Source of the DNA: Pleurodeles waltl
Lineage: Eukaryota; Chordata; Amphibia; Caudata; Salamandridae
Assembly: GCF_031143425.1 (NCBI RefSeq)
Contig: NC_090445.1
Location: forward strand, 1,581,718,049 to 1,581,782,048
DNA: 64,000 bases
Reading direction: 5' to 3'
In this document: positions 20,446 to 33,600 of the stretch, piece by piece
Layout of the letters: each line of letters begins with the position of its first letter
Numbering within the stretch: the stretch's first letter is position 1
Notes under the pieces: model-generated
The model's database searches: none
What the model saw: only the letters and a program-made list of their open reading frames with translations
Told to the model about the DNA's origin: nothing
Made by a program: the position numbers and the translations under genes

Positions 20446-20724
20446 TATGCCAGATTATAGTGACTTCAGAGTGTCTAAGGGCTTCAGGAGAGATGGGAAA
20501 GAGGGACCTCTGTCGGGAGGGGGTCAGCAAAAGAAGTGAGGGACAGAGTTTGCATTGCTGGATCGATTGCCAAAGATTGTTCTGTAAAATGGCGTTATTC
20601 CTGGATTTCTATGGGTAACTCATAGAAACAACGAACAGCAAGTTCAGGGAAAGTTAATAATAAAGTTAGTAATAAAATTCGTTAATATCTAGCAACACAT
20701 GGAGACTTCATAAATAAGCATGTA

Positions 20725-21257
20725 GTGGCATATTTACAAGAAATTTGGGCATCACCTCTGATACCCTACTTTTCTTGCGTCGCCCTGGACCCCCCTAATG
20801 TCACCATGGTAGCGCTGTACTATACAGCACACTATCGTGCACAGTAGAACAACAGTGTCATAATTTATGATGCTATTGTGGCGCTTTGCTGTGTTAGCGC
20901 CATAAATTATGGCACTAATTCAGCAAAGCACAGGGAGGCCCATAGGTTATTATGGGAGTGTCACTTTAACACCCTCCTCTGAGCAGGAGGTAAAAATGAA
21001 AGAAAAAATGGTGCAGTGAAATATTGCAAATTTCACTGCGCCCTTTTTGTGGGCCTCCCTGCATGAGTACACCCCCTTGCACACATTATACCTAGCGCAG
21101 ATATTATGTGGTGCAAGGGGTTACAAAGTGGTACAATGCATGTATTATGCCACTTGGTAAATATGGCGCATGGTGGGGCCTCCAGAACACCTCCTTAGAG
21201 TAAATAAATTACGCTGTGGCGACACAAGGAGGCAGAAGAGGCTTGTAAATATGTCCC
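20725..21257 (+). mobile_element. MITE copy A (Harbinger-like), plus orientation
   Basis: Ends GTGGCATATTTACAAG and CTTGTAAATATGTCCC form inverted repeats. The interior aligns in order with the reverse complement of 35779-36294: GCGTCGCC, ACCATGG, GCTATTGTGGCGCTTTGCTG, GGCCCATAGG and GGCCTCCCTGC. It contains small palindromes such as GCCATAAATTATGGC. There is no coding capacity. From memory, GGGGCATATTTA-type ends are those of abundant urodele Harbinger MITEs; class is therefore inference. A convincing 3 bp target duplication was not established. Confidence 0.75.
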
Positions 21258-23129
21258 ATAGGGTCTTGGAAAAAGGTGGCATTCAATTTCACAGCTACAT
21301 CAGATGGGTGGTTTTATAAGCACATTCAGCCAAATGGGGGATTGCCCTCGCTTTGTGTGTGACAATGTCTTGTAAATTAAACCCTGGGAGGTGCGAATGT
21401 CGGAGCAATTCAGAGGAGATGTCTTTGCAGGCTTCCATTAAAACAAGCCTGAAACTTTTGAGAAACATGATGGCAGCTCTTTTCAGGTGCAAAAAGGAAT
21501 ACAGGGAACAGTGGTTGGTACACTTGAAAGCAAGTGGGCCATTTGATTACCCAGCGATGTACAGTTATGTATGTGCTGCACTGCATTTGTTTTAATGATG
21601 GCATTTAAAATTAAATTAGGGGAGGTGGAACTCTGCCTACTCTGCAGAATATCTCTGAATTCTTAAGTAACTACGCAGAATTCCATGGAGTACAACTCCA
21701 TGAGCTCCAACCACCTCTAATGATGTTAGATAGGCTAACATAGGAGCAATGACCAAACTGCCATAATCAGTGAAAACATGTTGTAGTAGATTCTTATGTG
21801 AACATGGCTGGGGATGGGAACACTTCCAAATACATGTCAGATACCCAATTTTAACATAGCTGATAACATTGCATTCTCTGTCCAATTTGTTTGGCAAGTC
21901 CCCACATGAGGGAATGAATGACACAACAGTAAGGACAGGAATTATATGGGCTATCTTTAGCAGAACATGGAAAGCCAGGCAGGGTTGCTCTGTGTGTGCT
22001 AGTGAAAATGGCACTGCTGTGTGGGCCACAGGCCCGTCACTAAATGTGAGGTTCTGGCAGGTCAGAAGGACTTGGCAATAAGCCCCTTAGTGTATCAAAC
22101 AGAGGTGTCACCATTTTACACATGGTAAGGCCTTTGAAGGCCCCCTGCATTTTATCTAATGCACCATACTCCATGGGAAGTACATGAACATACCTTTGCT
22201 CTGTCTTATTTTCTGAAATGCCAAGGTGTGTCTGACTAGAGGCATGTCTGCACAGTATAGTAATCCAAAATACCATTGCCCGATCCACCTTCAGATTGTG
22301 TTGCACAAAATACTCTTCGTTATTTGTACCAACCAGCATCACACTTTGGACAGCAATGGCAATTTACATCACAAGATACCTGGGCAGATGAGATGTAGAG
22401 CATGCATGCACAAAACCATCACATGGATGTGCTGAGTGCTGCTGTGCAGAAAAGTGACATTAATATCTGACACGTAGGGACAGACACTAGGCTGTGTAGA
22501 GAGACACATGCTCTTGTATTGGCTGCATGTAATGAGCTGTAGCATGCTCCACCATGGGATTACATCAGTTCATACAGTGTATGATTGTGAGCTATCTGTG
22601 TGATGTGAGTTAGATATCCACCCTCCATTCTGAGATCTCATACCTGGTACATGTTAAGTCTATGTAGCAATGTGTCCAGACGTGTCCTTGCCATATCAGG
22701 TACCCAATGTTGTCACACAATATATGTCCTTTACAGACATTGCTTATCGCACTTTTACTGATGCAAACGAAATCCATGCCGCTGCAGGATGCAGAAGGGA
22801 CACCAATGATCAGTAATTATGACATGTGTACCTTACCAGGGTTACAGGACAGCATTTATCCAAAGCCTACTCTATTCTCATATGGTCAAACCTAGATGTA
22901 CTAGGATCAAGCAATAACATAGGACAAACTTTGATAAGCCTGTGTACTTTGACCTTAGTCACTTTGTTAATAGGAAATGTTCTGTGGATGTATCCTCATC
23001 ATCACCTTTAGGCGTATTATTTAGGAATAGGAAATTCCACATGTGATGTTTGTAATTGAAATTAGGTTTAATGTTGATCAACCCAGTTCCTAGCAACACT
23101 TGGACTGATAGTTTTTCATTCTGCTTCCA
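21258..23129. other. Stretch without a recognised gene
   Basis: Open frames up to 130 codons occur on both strands (for example 22029-21637, minus) but show no domain I recognise. No tandem or inverted repeat stands out. It may be decayed transposon sequence. Confidence 0.4.
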
Positions 23130-23583
23130 CAGACAACATGACCCCAGAGCAGAAGAGGGCACATTTGATCCGGGCGGAATGCTACACCCACATCCAGCTT
23201 GTAGAAAAGGCCTATAAGGCAATGGGCAGAGGAGGTCGCTGCTGAAAAATGGTGTATGACACCTGGGGCACCAACTGAAAAGGACAAGCTTACAAAAGCC
23301 AGGGATAACAGTGAAGACCAGGGTGGGACAGCTGAACCTGTTGCTAGCACATCCAAAGCCAACCATCAAATTTGGCATTACCACCAGCTCCAGCCACAGG
23401 ACAGATGACCTACTTTAAGCAAATGATTCTGAAGGACGTTTTGGAGCTTAAATACAGGGTAGCCGGGCTGGATTATAAAATGGACACTGTGATCCAGCTG
23501 TTGCAGGAAGTAAACCAGACTGTCCAGAAACCGACCACCACAATGAGCCACAGGAACCTTTTTGGTCCTTCCCTGTGTATATA
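23130..23583 (+). pseudogene. Decayed exon-like coding stretch, coiled-coil C-terminus
   Basis: A pyrimidine-rich tract ending TTCTGCTTCCACAG at about 23133 is followed by a frame beginning MTPEQKRAHLIRAE. Then come several stops, and a 70-codon open frame (23372-23584) containing DVLELKYRVAGLDYK and MDTVIQLLQEVNQTV, a heptad-like helix, before a stop. The splice-acceptor-like start and the helix suggest the last exon of some gene or transposon accessory protein. A Myb-like partner of a Harbinger transposase is one guess, not shown by sequence. I do not recognise the family. Confidence 0.3.
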
Positions 23584-25072
23584 GTTCTTTTTAGTTGTTA
23601 ATGTTTTATCAACTTATTGTAGGGTTAGTTAGTGTAGATGGAGTGTAGGTTTAGTATTTTATAGTTTTTAGGTGGGATGGGTACTATTTTAGAGGGCAGG
23701 GGTACTGAGGGATTTTGGGTGGGGGGTTGATGTGTTTTTATGTGTTCTAAAAAATAAAATAAAATAAAAGATCTTTGGAAAAATAAACAAATAAATATGT
23801 TTAGGCTAACATGTGTACATAATTTTTGTATAGGTGTAGTGTATGTTGTTTCTGTGTGCAAATGTGTGGTAAAATGGGTGGAGGGGTTGATATTTAGCCT
23901 GTCGTGTTATATGTTTAGAGAATGCTAAGTTAAGGTAGTTTTAGATGTTTTTAGGATGGGTTAGTGTGGGTCAGATAGCTTAGTTTAGAATAGGTATTGT
24001 TTAGTTTAAGTATTTCAAGGAAGTGTATTTAGTTTTTTTATACATAGAATCTGTTTAATCTTTACATAAAATCTGTTTCCAATCAACATAGGAGTCTAGC
24101 TCATGTTTTCTGTGTAGGTGTTTGTGTATGTGCCTCCATAATCTTAACTACATGCATTTGGATGTGTTAGCATTGTTTTTGAGATGTGAGACTTTGTGAA
24201 ATGCATATGGAGAGAAATCTGTCAGGTTCGGCACAAAATGGCCTTATGATTGCTAAAAAAAATTGTGTTATATTAATGACACTGTTAATGTGAAAGGGGA
24301 GACAGAGCCAAAACATGTTTTGTTACTTTATTGCTCTTGGTGTGTGTGTGTCATGCCACATGCATTGTAGGTGCGATGATGTGAAATCACTGTCAACAAT
24401 CCTGGCACTGCGTGGTCACACACTGTTTGAGAGGACATTACGCATTAAGCCTTCCCACTTTTGCTTGTCACAGCAGTATAGTTTGTAGCCTAGTGTCCAT
24501 GGATAGAGTCCTTTCCAGTATTGTGACTTAATTCACCCTCTACATTGACTAGATGTTCCATGTTGCACTTCATGCTTGGGACATTGGGTGATTACATGCT
24601 CATCTACATACCATTAGGGTTCACATGATCAAATTCCCTCAGATGGTGGAGTTGTGTCCATGGCACCATTACACCTGGGTCACTTTGGTGAGTTGGTTTG
24701 AGTTTTACCTCAAACAATTCACCAGGTTCAATTTAATACATACTCCTACAGACACACAATACACAGATTTCTGTAGGTGCATTTATTTACATGTGCAACA
24801 ATGTTTAAATCACAGGTACAACTACACCCAAACATTGTTTTGCCATAGGATGTCTAAACAGTGTCCATGCGTGCGCCATGGGGAGTAGAGGAGTGGTGCA
24901 GTGATGAGGAGAATGGACAAATTGCCATTAGGGAAGGCCACATTGAGAGTACAGACATGGGTGAAGTCAACAGGTGAGACAACAAATTGAGATCATTACC
25001 ATTTGTAAATTTTACTAGCATAGTTATAAGCTCTGGACAAAGGAGGAAGTGGCATCTTGGCACAGGAAGCGG
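23584..25072. other. AT-rich stretch without a recognised gene
   Basis: Mostly TA/GT-rich sequence with short open frames and one TG-rich run near 24340. Nothing supports a gene. Confidence 0.45.
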
Positions 25073-25868
25073 CTAGCTGGCAGTTTCACGTTGAAAACTG
25101 GTAAAGTCCACATCGTCCTCCTCTGTGTGTGTTGCTTCCCATGAGGGCAGTGTTGTAGGTGCTGGAGGTGATGACAAAGGGGGTACACACAAATCAAGGG
25201 CAGAAGACGTGGCTCCCCAGTCCACCACAGCATTTCTCTGTTCCAAGAGGTGTGGCAGCAATGCACTGAGAAGGGCCTGCTGGCTTGGCAATACAACCCC
25301 AAGGTCACGGTGGTAGGCACCCATAGTGGCAATGTATGTGCCCTGCTTCCACTCCACAGTCTCCAGAATCTTACTTATAGCCCCCAACTGTGTGGCAAGC
25401 TCACTGGTGATACTTTGGCAGGGTAGTTGTTCATGCCTCTGCCTCATGACATTAGTGATATCAGCCAGGGCCTATTGAAGTCCACAGAACAGACTATAGG
25501 TGCCTCGTATAGTGGATGGGGTGTTCTTATTTGGACTGTGGCACCTATGGACTGCCTCTTAGAAGCCTGACATGGCCTCCATCCCCACCTGCACCACATC
25601 TAGCATCTTCTGATGGACTCCTACCGCCCGACATTAAAATTCTATTTTGGGGCCCTCAGAGTCCAGGGCTGATCTGGAACACTAGTGGAGTCCCCTCAAC
25701 AATATTGGCCCTTCCCACAACTGGAGATGGTGAGTCAAGGGAGCCCAGAATTTCACGGAGGGTGTCTTGATCCAGGGTGAGCAGGCTGTCATCCTCAGTC
25801 AGGTCGTTATCCAGGATAGGCAGCAGTTCAGGAGGTGTAGCTACATCCTCTGCAATGACAGAGAGCAA
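25073..25868 (-). pseudogene. Decayed gene fragment, possibly a Harbinger Myb-like accessory protein
   Basis: Minus-strand frame 25447-25073 (124 codons) continues upstream in the same frame past two stops, with ALADITNVMR just before it and GVHQKMLDVVQVGM further up. It has a helical stretch (TSELATQLGAISKILETVEW), a second helix with LLSALLPHLLEQRN, and an acidic end THTEEDDVDFTSF. A separate acidic frame lies upstream (25868-25656, DNDLTEDDSLLTLDQDTL). This composition, an acidic linker followed by a coiled coil, resembles the C-terminal half of Myb/SANT-like proteins carried by Harbinger elements. No Myb domain is visible here, so the assignment is weak. Confidence 0.35.
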
Positions 25869-28150
25869 TGTCAGGGTGTCCTTTGTGAGATGTTGACATG
25901 ACTAAACTATTTGACAATCTGACTTGTTAATGTTTGACTTTCTAAACAACATTTTTGTCTAGGATGAATGTTACACAAAGTCTTGAAGTTCAAATTGCTC
26001 TGTAATTTCCTTTTGAATGACACTATCTCTGCATTTTCACTACAATCATTGTGTGACCAGATCGACTTTTAGGATCTTCTCACATATTGCAACACTGTCA
26101 CACGGGTCATTGGGACTAGCATTCCTGGAAATATGTAAAAATAAATCTTGTCCACATCTGTCAAATTGATATGCATTGTTTGACAAGATTGATGCCTATA
26201 TTGGATTTTCTTTGCTATGTTGAGCCCACTACTATTCTGATTATATCTATTCCCCAGTGTGGTTGCATCCATGTGCTAGTATTCATCCCACTACTCCTGT
26301 GCATGTGATGTGGCTCTGCTCATGATGTTGTTATGATCCAGCCATTAGGGTTTCACAATGTACACTATGAGACTGAGCCTTATTGTGCTGTCTAACATGC
26401 ACATCATGTGTTAATGTGTTCAAGGGTTGGAATTGCTACACTTATCCTTCACAACCCTACACACATTAGAAAAATGAGAGACTGTAGAAATACGAGTGGG
26501 CATGCACTTCCCATGTAGTAAATATTTCTGTCTTCTCATTTGTAATACTTGCATACACTTTTGGGGCCATCCTGTGGACAATGGGCACTATGTACAAAAT
26601 CGTAGGCTATGGTGATTGTCACGCTAGAGATTTTGGTGGCACTGACAGTCACCCAAGTTGATACTTGGCAGATTTGAGAATCAGCATAGGGTGACACATC
26701 CCTCGACTGAAGTATATTCATTTGTACATGTACATGCCTCTTCTAAAACTCATCATTTTGGGACATACAAATAATATGTGTGACCATATGCAATATACTG
26801 GCATGTCTGTCTGGTAGTAGTGCTGGAAATGGTGACATGTATCCAACTGCTTTTGCAGCATGACTGATAGCATCCACCTCAGTATCCAAACATCACTGAA
26901 TTCTGCCCTTTGTGTTGGCTCACTGTTTTTACATGTCCCCTGACAGATACATGGTTCACATGATCCAGCTGGGAAATATGTTGCAAGGTGACCCAAATTC
27001 CCTGTAGACTCCATCCTGCCTTGTGCTACTTCTTCACTCAACATGTAGGCTGTAGTAGTCCAATGGCCTATTCTCTGTCATCCATTCCCAGCTAAAACAC
27101 AAGTGTGACACTGTCAGACACAGCAGTGCATGTGTATTGTTTATGTTACCTTTCAGGACACATACCCATTATGCTATACTTGCTATGCACTGTCTCCCCA
27201 TTCAGACATAGTGGCAGTTCCATATACACAGACATCACTTACAAGGTTTTGTGACTCTGGTACTGCCAATAAGTGAAACAACTAGGTGACCCACAGCAAG
27301 GATCAATGTCATTGATTATTCTAGTTAAATAATGTATTATATGTGTGCTGCATTCCGACACATGTATTGGAAGTGGAAGTGTCCCTTCCTGCACATAAAT
27401 ATTCATTCCTGCAATGTAGACACCCTTGATCCATGGTGCTAGGGTGTCTGCGCTGCGGGATGATTGTTTTTGTGCATGGAGGGACACCTTCCTGCACAAT
27501 AACAATGGGGAGAGGCATTTTCTTCTTTCTATGTGTGCTACATTATGCAGCACACATGGGAAAAGGGAAGAACAAGGATAAATGAAGGTAAATCTCATCA
27601 TTGCACCTCCCTTACACTCCCTTAGGGAGTCTTCGGCTTTTGAGACATTCTCAAGTTTATAAATCCTTGTAAATCTGGGAATGCATCAATATCCATGTGT
27701 GCTGGTTGGGACTACACAACACCCATGGAATGCCTCTTTGACACAGATTGAAGGAATGCAGCAACATGTGTTACAGTGCTTTACTCCATATCCACAAGGC
27801 CATGCAAAGACACTTGGCATGGCTTTGCATGGCCTGGGAGATATGGGGCTGCAGCCTGCACCATTAGTGCATCCAAAAATGAGATGTATCAGCAACACTA
27901 GCCTCTTACAAAATATGGCCCATAGTTTTGTAGACTATTTTGTGCATTGCACTACATGTCCCAAACTCCACAGGTTAGGATGGACTAGTGCTGCACATTC
28001 AAATTGTTACGGGTAAATGTGATGAAGCCTGTCTGAGCTGTACAACATTTTACTGGCAGTGTGACTGGCCTTTCAGTGGCATTTGACGGGACTTAATCCA
28101 GATTCCTGCCTTATGCCCTGTAAACAGCACAGCGGAACCTTTGGACATAG
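25869..28150. other. Stretch without a recognised gene
   Basis: Open frames up to 120 codons (for example 27601-27239, minus) lack recognisable motifs. No repeats or RNA genes were seen. Confidence 0.4.
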
Positions 28151-28538
28151 CTAGCTGAAGTGCATACCTTGCATTTGTTGTACCCATTGCCCCTTATTGA
28201 TACTTATGGCACTTTGTAGTATGCTGCACTGTCTTACCCGGGGATTCCAGACTAGTATTCTGGTGGTGTCCTTTGAGGAAGTACTTTTGGGTGTGGTATG
28301 ACTGGTGAGTCTCTTGAGCTGATAGACCGTGATGAACTGCTCCTTGAGTCGGAGATATCTTTGGGATGTTCCTTTGGGTTCATCTCTTGAAGCGTCTTAT
28401 GTGCTCTTGCACCGGGGGTGTCGTTTGATAGCTGAGTGTTTCATTCCTTTGTTTGGCTCCAGTGTGTTTTGTCTCTTCGCTCCTCTCATGTGATGTTAAT
28501 TTTCCTCTCTCAGGTTTCTCCTTATTAACGTGGGTGCC

Positions 28539-29660
28539 TCAGGTGAGTTTGTGTACCGGTTTACATAGTCTGGGTAAATTGCCCAATCTTCTGTAGTTTG
28601 TTTCCTCTTCTCGCTTGTTGTGTGCACTGTTGTCTATGCCATTTGTGTGAGCACTCCCACTGCTTGATGCTTCTTTGGAAGAGTCTAAGAAGCTTGAAGA
28701 ATGGTGGGTTTCTCGAGTGTGTTTGTATACCGGTTTCTGGAGTCTAGGTGAATTGCCCAATCTTCTGTAGTTTGTTTCTTCTTCTCGCTTGTTGGGCGCA
28801 CTGTCATCTGTGCCATTTGAGTGATCTGTCCCACTACTTGATAGTTCTTTGGAATAGTCTGGGAAGTTCGATGAATGGCTCATTGAAGTTGATTGTCCAG
28901 GTCTTCCGTTTGCAACCCTCCTCTGCAGAGTGTATTGTTGAATCAGAGTATTTTGTGCCAAGTTGTGTATTGTGATATCTTATTTCGGGTCTGTCTTTGC
29001 ACTCACTCCTTCCCTCTCTTCAGTTCTCTTGGGCTTTACTCACTGACAGGAGACATATCCCATTCCTCTTGTCCCCCCTTCTTGCATTGAGGTGCAATTC
29101 TCTTGCTTTGGCTCACTCTCCCTCTTCAGCCCTCCTGATGATCTCCTTTAGTGAGAGCTGATTTTGGAGGATCTTGCACTTCATGTCTGGTGTTGAACAG
29201 CCCTCAATTACTCTGAGTCGAATTGCGTCCTCATTTGTGAATGTATTGAAAGCACAGTATTGTAGCAGACTTTGTAATCTTGTCATGAAATTTGGAAAGG
29301 ATTCACCTGGTTTCTGGCATGCTGAGTTGAAGATGAGGCATTCTTGATCCACATTTTTCTTTGTGTTGAAATGGGCACGTAGTATCTCTTTGAGTTTTCC
29401 ATATGTCTTTGCGTCCTTTGTTGGAAAGGTTCTAATTAGGCTTCAGCCTTCATGACCAACAGCTGAAGTAGTAGCTGCAGCCAATGTTTGTCTCTTCGCT
29501 CACCGACTGCTGCAAGAAATTCAGCCATTGACTCCAGCCACCGGTTCCATATAGGACCCAAACTCTGGGTGCCGGTGTGTCACTGTGGGTGGCATTTCAA
29601 TGCAGGGGTTAGCTTTTTGTGTTCCTTTTCCCACCAACATAATGGTGGAATGTGCTAGTA
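28539..29660 (-). pseudogene. Gypsy-type gag with a 58-residue tandem duplication
   Basis: A minus-strand frame beginning near 29643 with MLVGKGTQKANP carries KTYGKLKEILRAHFNTK and, in the open part 29352-29113, KPGESFPNFMTRLQSLLQYC, DAIRLRVIEGC and LSLKEIIRRAEEGE. This matches the retrotransposon-gag helical domain (the usual QxxGE-x-x-x-x-F-x-x-x-L-x-x-L and L-x-x-x-I-x-x-x-x-x-x-E blocks). The tail (28961-28539) is polar, Ser-rich and contains two tandem copies of a 58-residue unit, each with NKREEETNYRRLGN. Several stops interrupt the frame. No CCHC knuckle was seen. Confidence 0.75.
28548..28915 (-). repeat. 174 bp in-frame tandem duplication in gag
   Basis: The word GCCCAATCTTCTGTAGTTTG occurs at 28581 and 28755, exactly 174 bases (58 codons) apart. 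Translated copies share S-S-S-G-x-x-H-x-N-G-x-D-(D/N)-S-A and KREEETNYRRLGN. The multiple-of-three length keeps the frame. Confidence 0.8.
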
Positions 29661-30289
29661 TGATAATGCCACAAGACTGCGAACTGTGGTGTTTGTCGTG
29701 TGTGCACTTTGTTATGTATTATTTGTCAGCCCTCTTAGGACGAGATCTTGTGTGCTAGTTGTCTTTTTGTGTTTTAGTAATGTGTTGATTCCATGCACAC
29801 CTCGGTATGTTGCTTATCATGCTGGTGTTGCTTTTCTTTCGATTCTGGGAGGGCTCACTCAAAGGTGACTGCCATATTCTTTCTGGCATCTCCTCACTTT
29901 CCTTGTAGAGCTGTTCCAACTTTGGTGCCCCCCAGCTATGTGTATCCCTTCCAGAAGCCAACCTTGCATGATGTCTGGCCTTAGTACAGCTGTCTCAGTA
30001 GGATTCAATGAGTTATTCCTGGATTAGCGGATTCCAATATGGCTTCCTCATTGATTTAAGTGGGATTGGCTCAGGACGCCTGACTTCCATATGGCCGCCC
30101 CATAGGTTCCAAGAGGCTGTCCCTCAATTTGCCTGACTTCACAATGGCCAACACTCAGCTGAAGCATGCATGGCTTGTAGCTCCAAGAATTCCTGCTTTT
30201 CTTTAATTTGTGTTTCCTCAGCACTGGTACTTTCTTGTGTTACTTGCCTCCTTTGTCAGCAAGCATGATCTTCGATCCCACCTTCCTCA

Positions 30290-30620
30290 CAAGTTGTCCT
30301 GTTCTGGATTGATCTCTCTTCACAGCACTGACAAGCATAATACTCAAAAGACAACATCTGGCTTAAGGCTATTAAGTCATTTTTATTAATTCCTCAGCTC
30401 TTATACATGGCCAACTGATGTAGAGCTACTCTCCACGCGTCCTCTTCTCTCAGCTTCCCTCGATGTAGTGAGAGGGAAAACCAGTGCTTCCTGTCTCCTC
30501 CCAGGAAGTTCCTGGCATCTCACTTCTGTCCAGGCCAGCTAGACCGCTGACCTACTTATATAGCAATTTCCTTTCCTAGAGGAAGTTAGAGGTTTGTATG
30601 TGTTTCCTGTTTCTGTCTCA
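30290..30620 (-). promoter_or_regulatory. LTR promoter/polyadenylation region of the Gypsy remnant
   Basis: On the minus strand, CTATATAAGTAGG (about 30563-30551) is a good TATA box, followed about 170 bases later by AATTAATAAAAATG (near 30383), a polyadenylation-like signal. This U3-R arrangement sits upstream of gag in the right orientation. Exact TG/CA ends and a primer binding site were not identified. Confidence 0.45.
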
Positions 30621-33600
30621 ATCCATTGTTGCTGTAAATATTTTTGATCATTATTTGAGTGTTATATGATTACCAGGTATGCCCGAATTTGCCTCTTTGT
30701 GGCTCTATCACAGTGTGAATGTGGCTCTTCATGTCATATTTCTGAGTCTCTCTGTGCCTATTTAGATTACCTGCCCATTATCAATCACTGTTTAATTGTT
30801 TTTTATCTCCATATGTTAACCCTTTGCTTACCCTACCTTGTTTCTGTCCTTGGACGTTAATTGCATAAGCTAATCATGACTGATGTGTTCAACAACATGT
30901 CTTTTCTAAACACTAAGCTACTTAATGTTAATTACATAATATAACCCGCTGCAAAAGGGATCTGCAGGTTTGCCTATTCTTGTTTCCATGTCCAGCTTAT
31001 TGTCACTCATTGTGTTTTTTGGTCTTGAATAACTACTAAAGGGATCCTCTGGTCTATCTTTACCTGGTTTTATCGCCAGCTCTTTACACATCCTCATATT
31101 TTTGTCTCGGTATAAAAGATGGCTAAACTGGTCTCTGATTGTTTCTTTCTTAAGCATAACGTTGCTCACTGTTTCTCATTATTTCCCTTATTATGTGATT
31201 CTCATGTCTGTCAGTGGCAATTTCTATCTCCAGTGCATGGCTGGTTATCCTATCTTGATTACTATTTGCCTTCATAAGGAATCTCTTTCTTTTTCTGTAC
31301 GTTTACCAGTTGCCGGTCTAATGGTACTCATTATTTTGTGGACATTATTTATTTTGATGTGATATTCATTCGTCTTATCTCTTGCTCCTATCTCTAGTCT
31401 ATTATTCCAAGTAAGGTGTTAATCATTGTTTCCCTGAATATGTTGGTTCCCCTCATTTGTATGTGTCTTTTTCCATTTTCTCCCCATGACTACTCACTCT
31501 ATTCGTATTTACTATGTGCCCGATTTCAGTGTTCCCAGGTCCACCTCAGCCTGTTTCTATCTCCAGTTCATGTATGCTGTGCTCCAGATTCTTGACTCTC
31601 TAGGCACTATACGTAATGCACTTAACTTGGTCTCATCTCAGTTCCGTAACTTATCAGTCTTTTTTGCTCTTTGCTCTCATAGGATACTACTTACCGGTCG
31701 CATAACGCAAAATGATGGGGCTGTCGGTATAATGTGATGAAGGTTCCCTGAATCCCCATATCCCACATGTATCAATTGACGATGGCCTGAAAGGGGGCCC
31801 CCTAGATGTTTGTGAAGCAGGTATTACTTACCACATATATAGTTCCAACATGTGTCCCTAAATGTGAAAAGGATGACAGTTTCATAGTTTTTACCTGGGA
31901 TCTCCATTTATCTCTAGCATAATCCCTTGTGAACATTAGCATGCATGGATTATGGTAAAATGAACTGCAAACTTTACTGATGGGCATAACTGATTGAAAG
32001 CATTTACTTTAATGGTAGAATATCGTATGCAACATGGAGGCTGAATAATGTGCACAGAAGACAGCTGTGCCCCCACGTCTTCTTTCTGCTCTGGGTTTTA
32101 CCTAAACTACTCTATAGACACGGTTTCCTACTCTACCAGAAGAACCCTTAAAGGGATCACCTGAGCTCCTGCACATAGGGACAAGCTGCCTTCTCCGTGG
32201 ACTACTCTCTGAGGAAAGACTGGCGGATTAGGAGGACCTATGACATTGTAAATTTGCACTGGACATTGATTGTCAATGGGCATCTTCCCAACCAGCAATA
32301 TGAACTGCTGCTGCCCTGCAGATCCCCAAACATTGTTGGACTCAGGACGTCCTTGGACCCTGCTGTAGAAGGTGCATTCCACAGCCTGTAGGATGCAAAG
32401 CACAGTACTAGCTACTTCCCCTAATATTCAAAGCTTATAAGATGCTGTCCCTCCGAGTCTCTTCCAACTGTTCACATGCCATGAATTCTGCTAGCCTTCA
32501 ATTCCTTGCATTGTGAATCAGCCAACAGTAGGATCTCCGTGCTGACTTATTGTAAGTAAAGGACATTTATAAAATGGCATATACATGAGATGTTGCTTGG
32601 CCTGCAATGCTGACTATGTAGCCATTTGAAGGTGCATTTATGGATTATCAGTCTACGTTTAGCGATTCACCAGCTACTGTGCCAGGAGTTATGTTAGAGG
32701 GTTACATACATACTGAAAAACAGGTAGGATATGGGAGTTCCCTGGTGATCTCGCTTTAAACCTTGCACGCAGGTATTTCCTTTGGCCTAACCTGAATCAT
32801 TTGGTGAGAGAGGAAAAGCAGATTCAATGCTGACAGATCTGGCCCTCCTACCCATGCCTCAAATTACTCAGCATCATGTCATGGTTCTCCGGGTGATAGA
32901 TAGACTGCTGAGAGGGCAAGAAGAACGACAGCTGACTTCTTACTTTCACCCAAGGGCAGCACATTATTATTTAAGTTATCAGACTGAAGGTCGTGCAAAA
33001 TTGTGTTTTAATTCACATTTTTGCAACTGTATTTAAACCTTCTTTTCCAGAATATTGCTACGATTTGATAAACTGGAGATCGGTGGTAACTAGCCAGGAG
33101 CTCTAGTTCGCTGGTAGTTTCCTCAGAAGAGATATGACAGTGATGTGCTTCAGGGAGAGTCAGAAATAGGAGATGGCAGAAGGTATAATAAATAAAAGTA
33201 ACCAGGCGATTCCAAAGTGAGAATGGAAACAGGTAGAAATGAGTGATGCCCAAGTGGAAGAGTACCACTAGGTTGCTAGCTACAGGGATCAACTCCAAGT
33301 TCTTATTATTTTCTAATTTGCTAACTGCATGGAAGTCTGGAAACAGGAAAATGTATTTAAAAGATAAATTGCTAGCAACAAAGGCAGACAAGGGCAGACA
33401 TGGAGGCTTATTAGTTAAAAAGAAAATGTGTTTTCAGATGCGATCACAAGAATGACTACTTCTATAGCACACACCACAAACCGAATTAGCTTTAGATACG
33501 TGAGCAACAGCTGTTTTTGTTGGCGATTTCAATTTTATAAGTGTACTCTGCTTGAACGAATGAACAGCTTTTCTGACCCTGCTAGAGTACAAATCTATGA

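Larger units (their letters stand above)
28151..30620 (-). mobile_element. Gypsy-type LTR retrotransposon remnant: LTR and gag
   Basis: On the minus strand an LTR-like promoter region (about 30620-30290) is followed by an untranslated leader and a gag gene (about 29660-28539). Nothing resembling protease, RT or integrase follows before about 28150, so the pol region is missing. Orientation and order support one truncated element. Its right boundary is not well defined. Confidence 0.6.
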
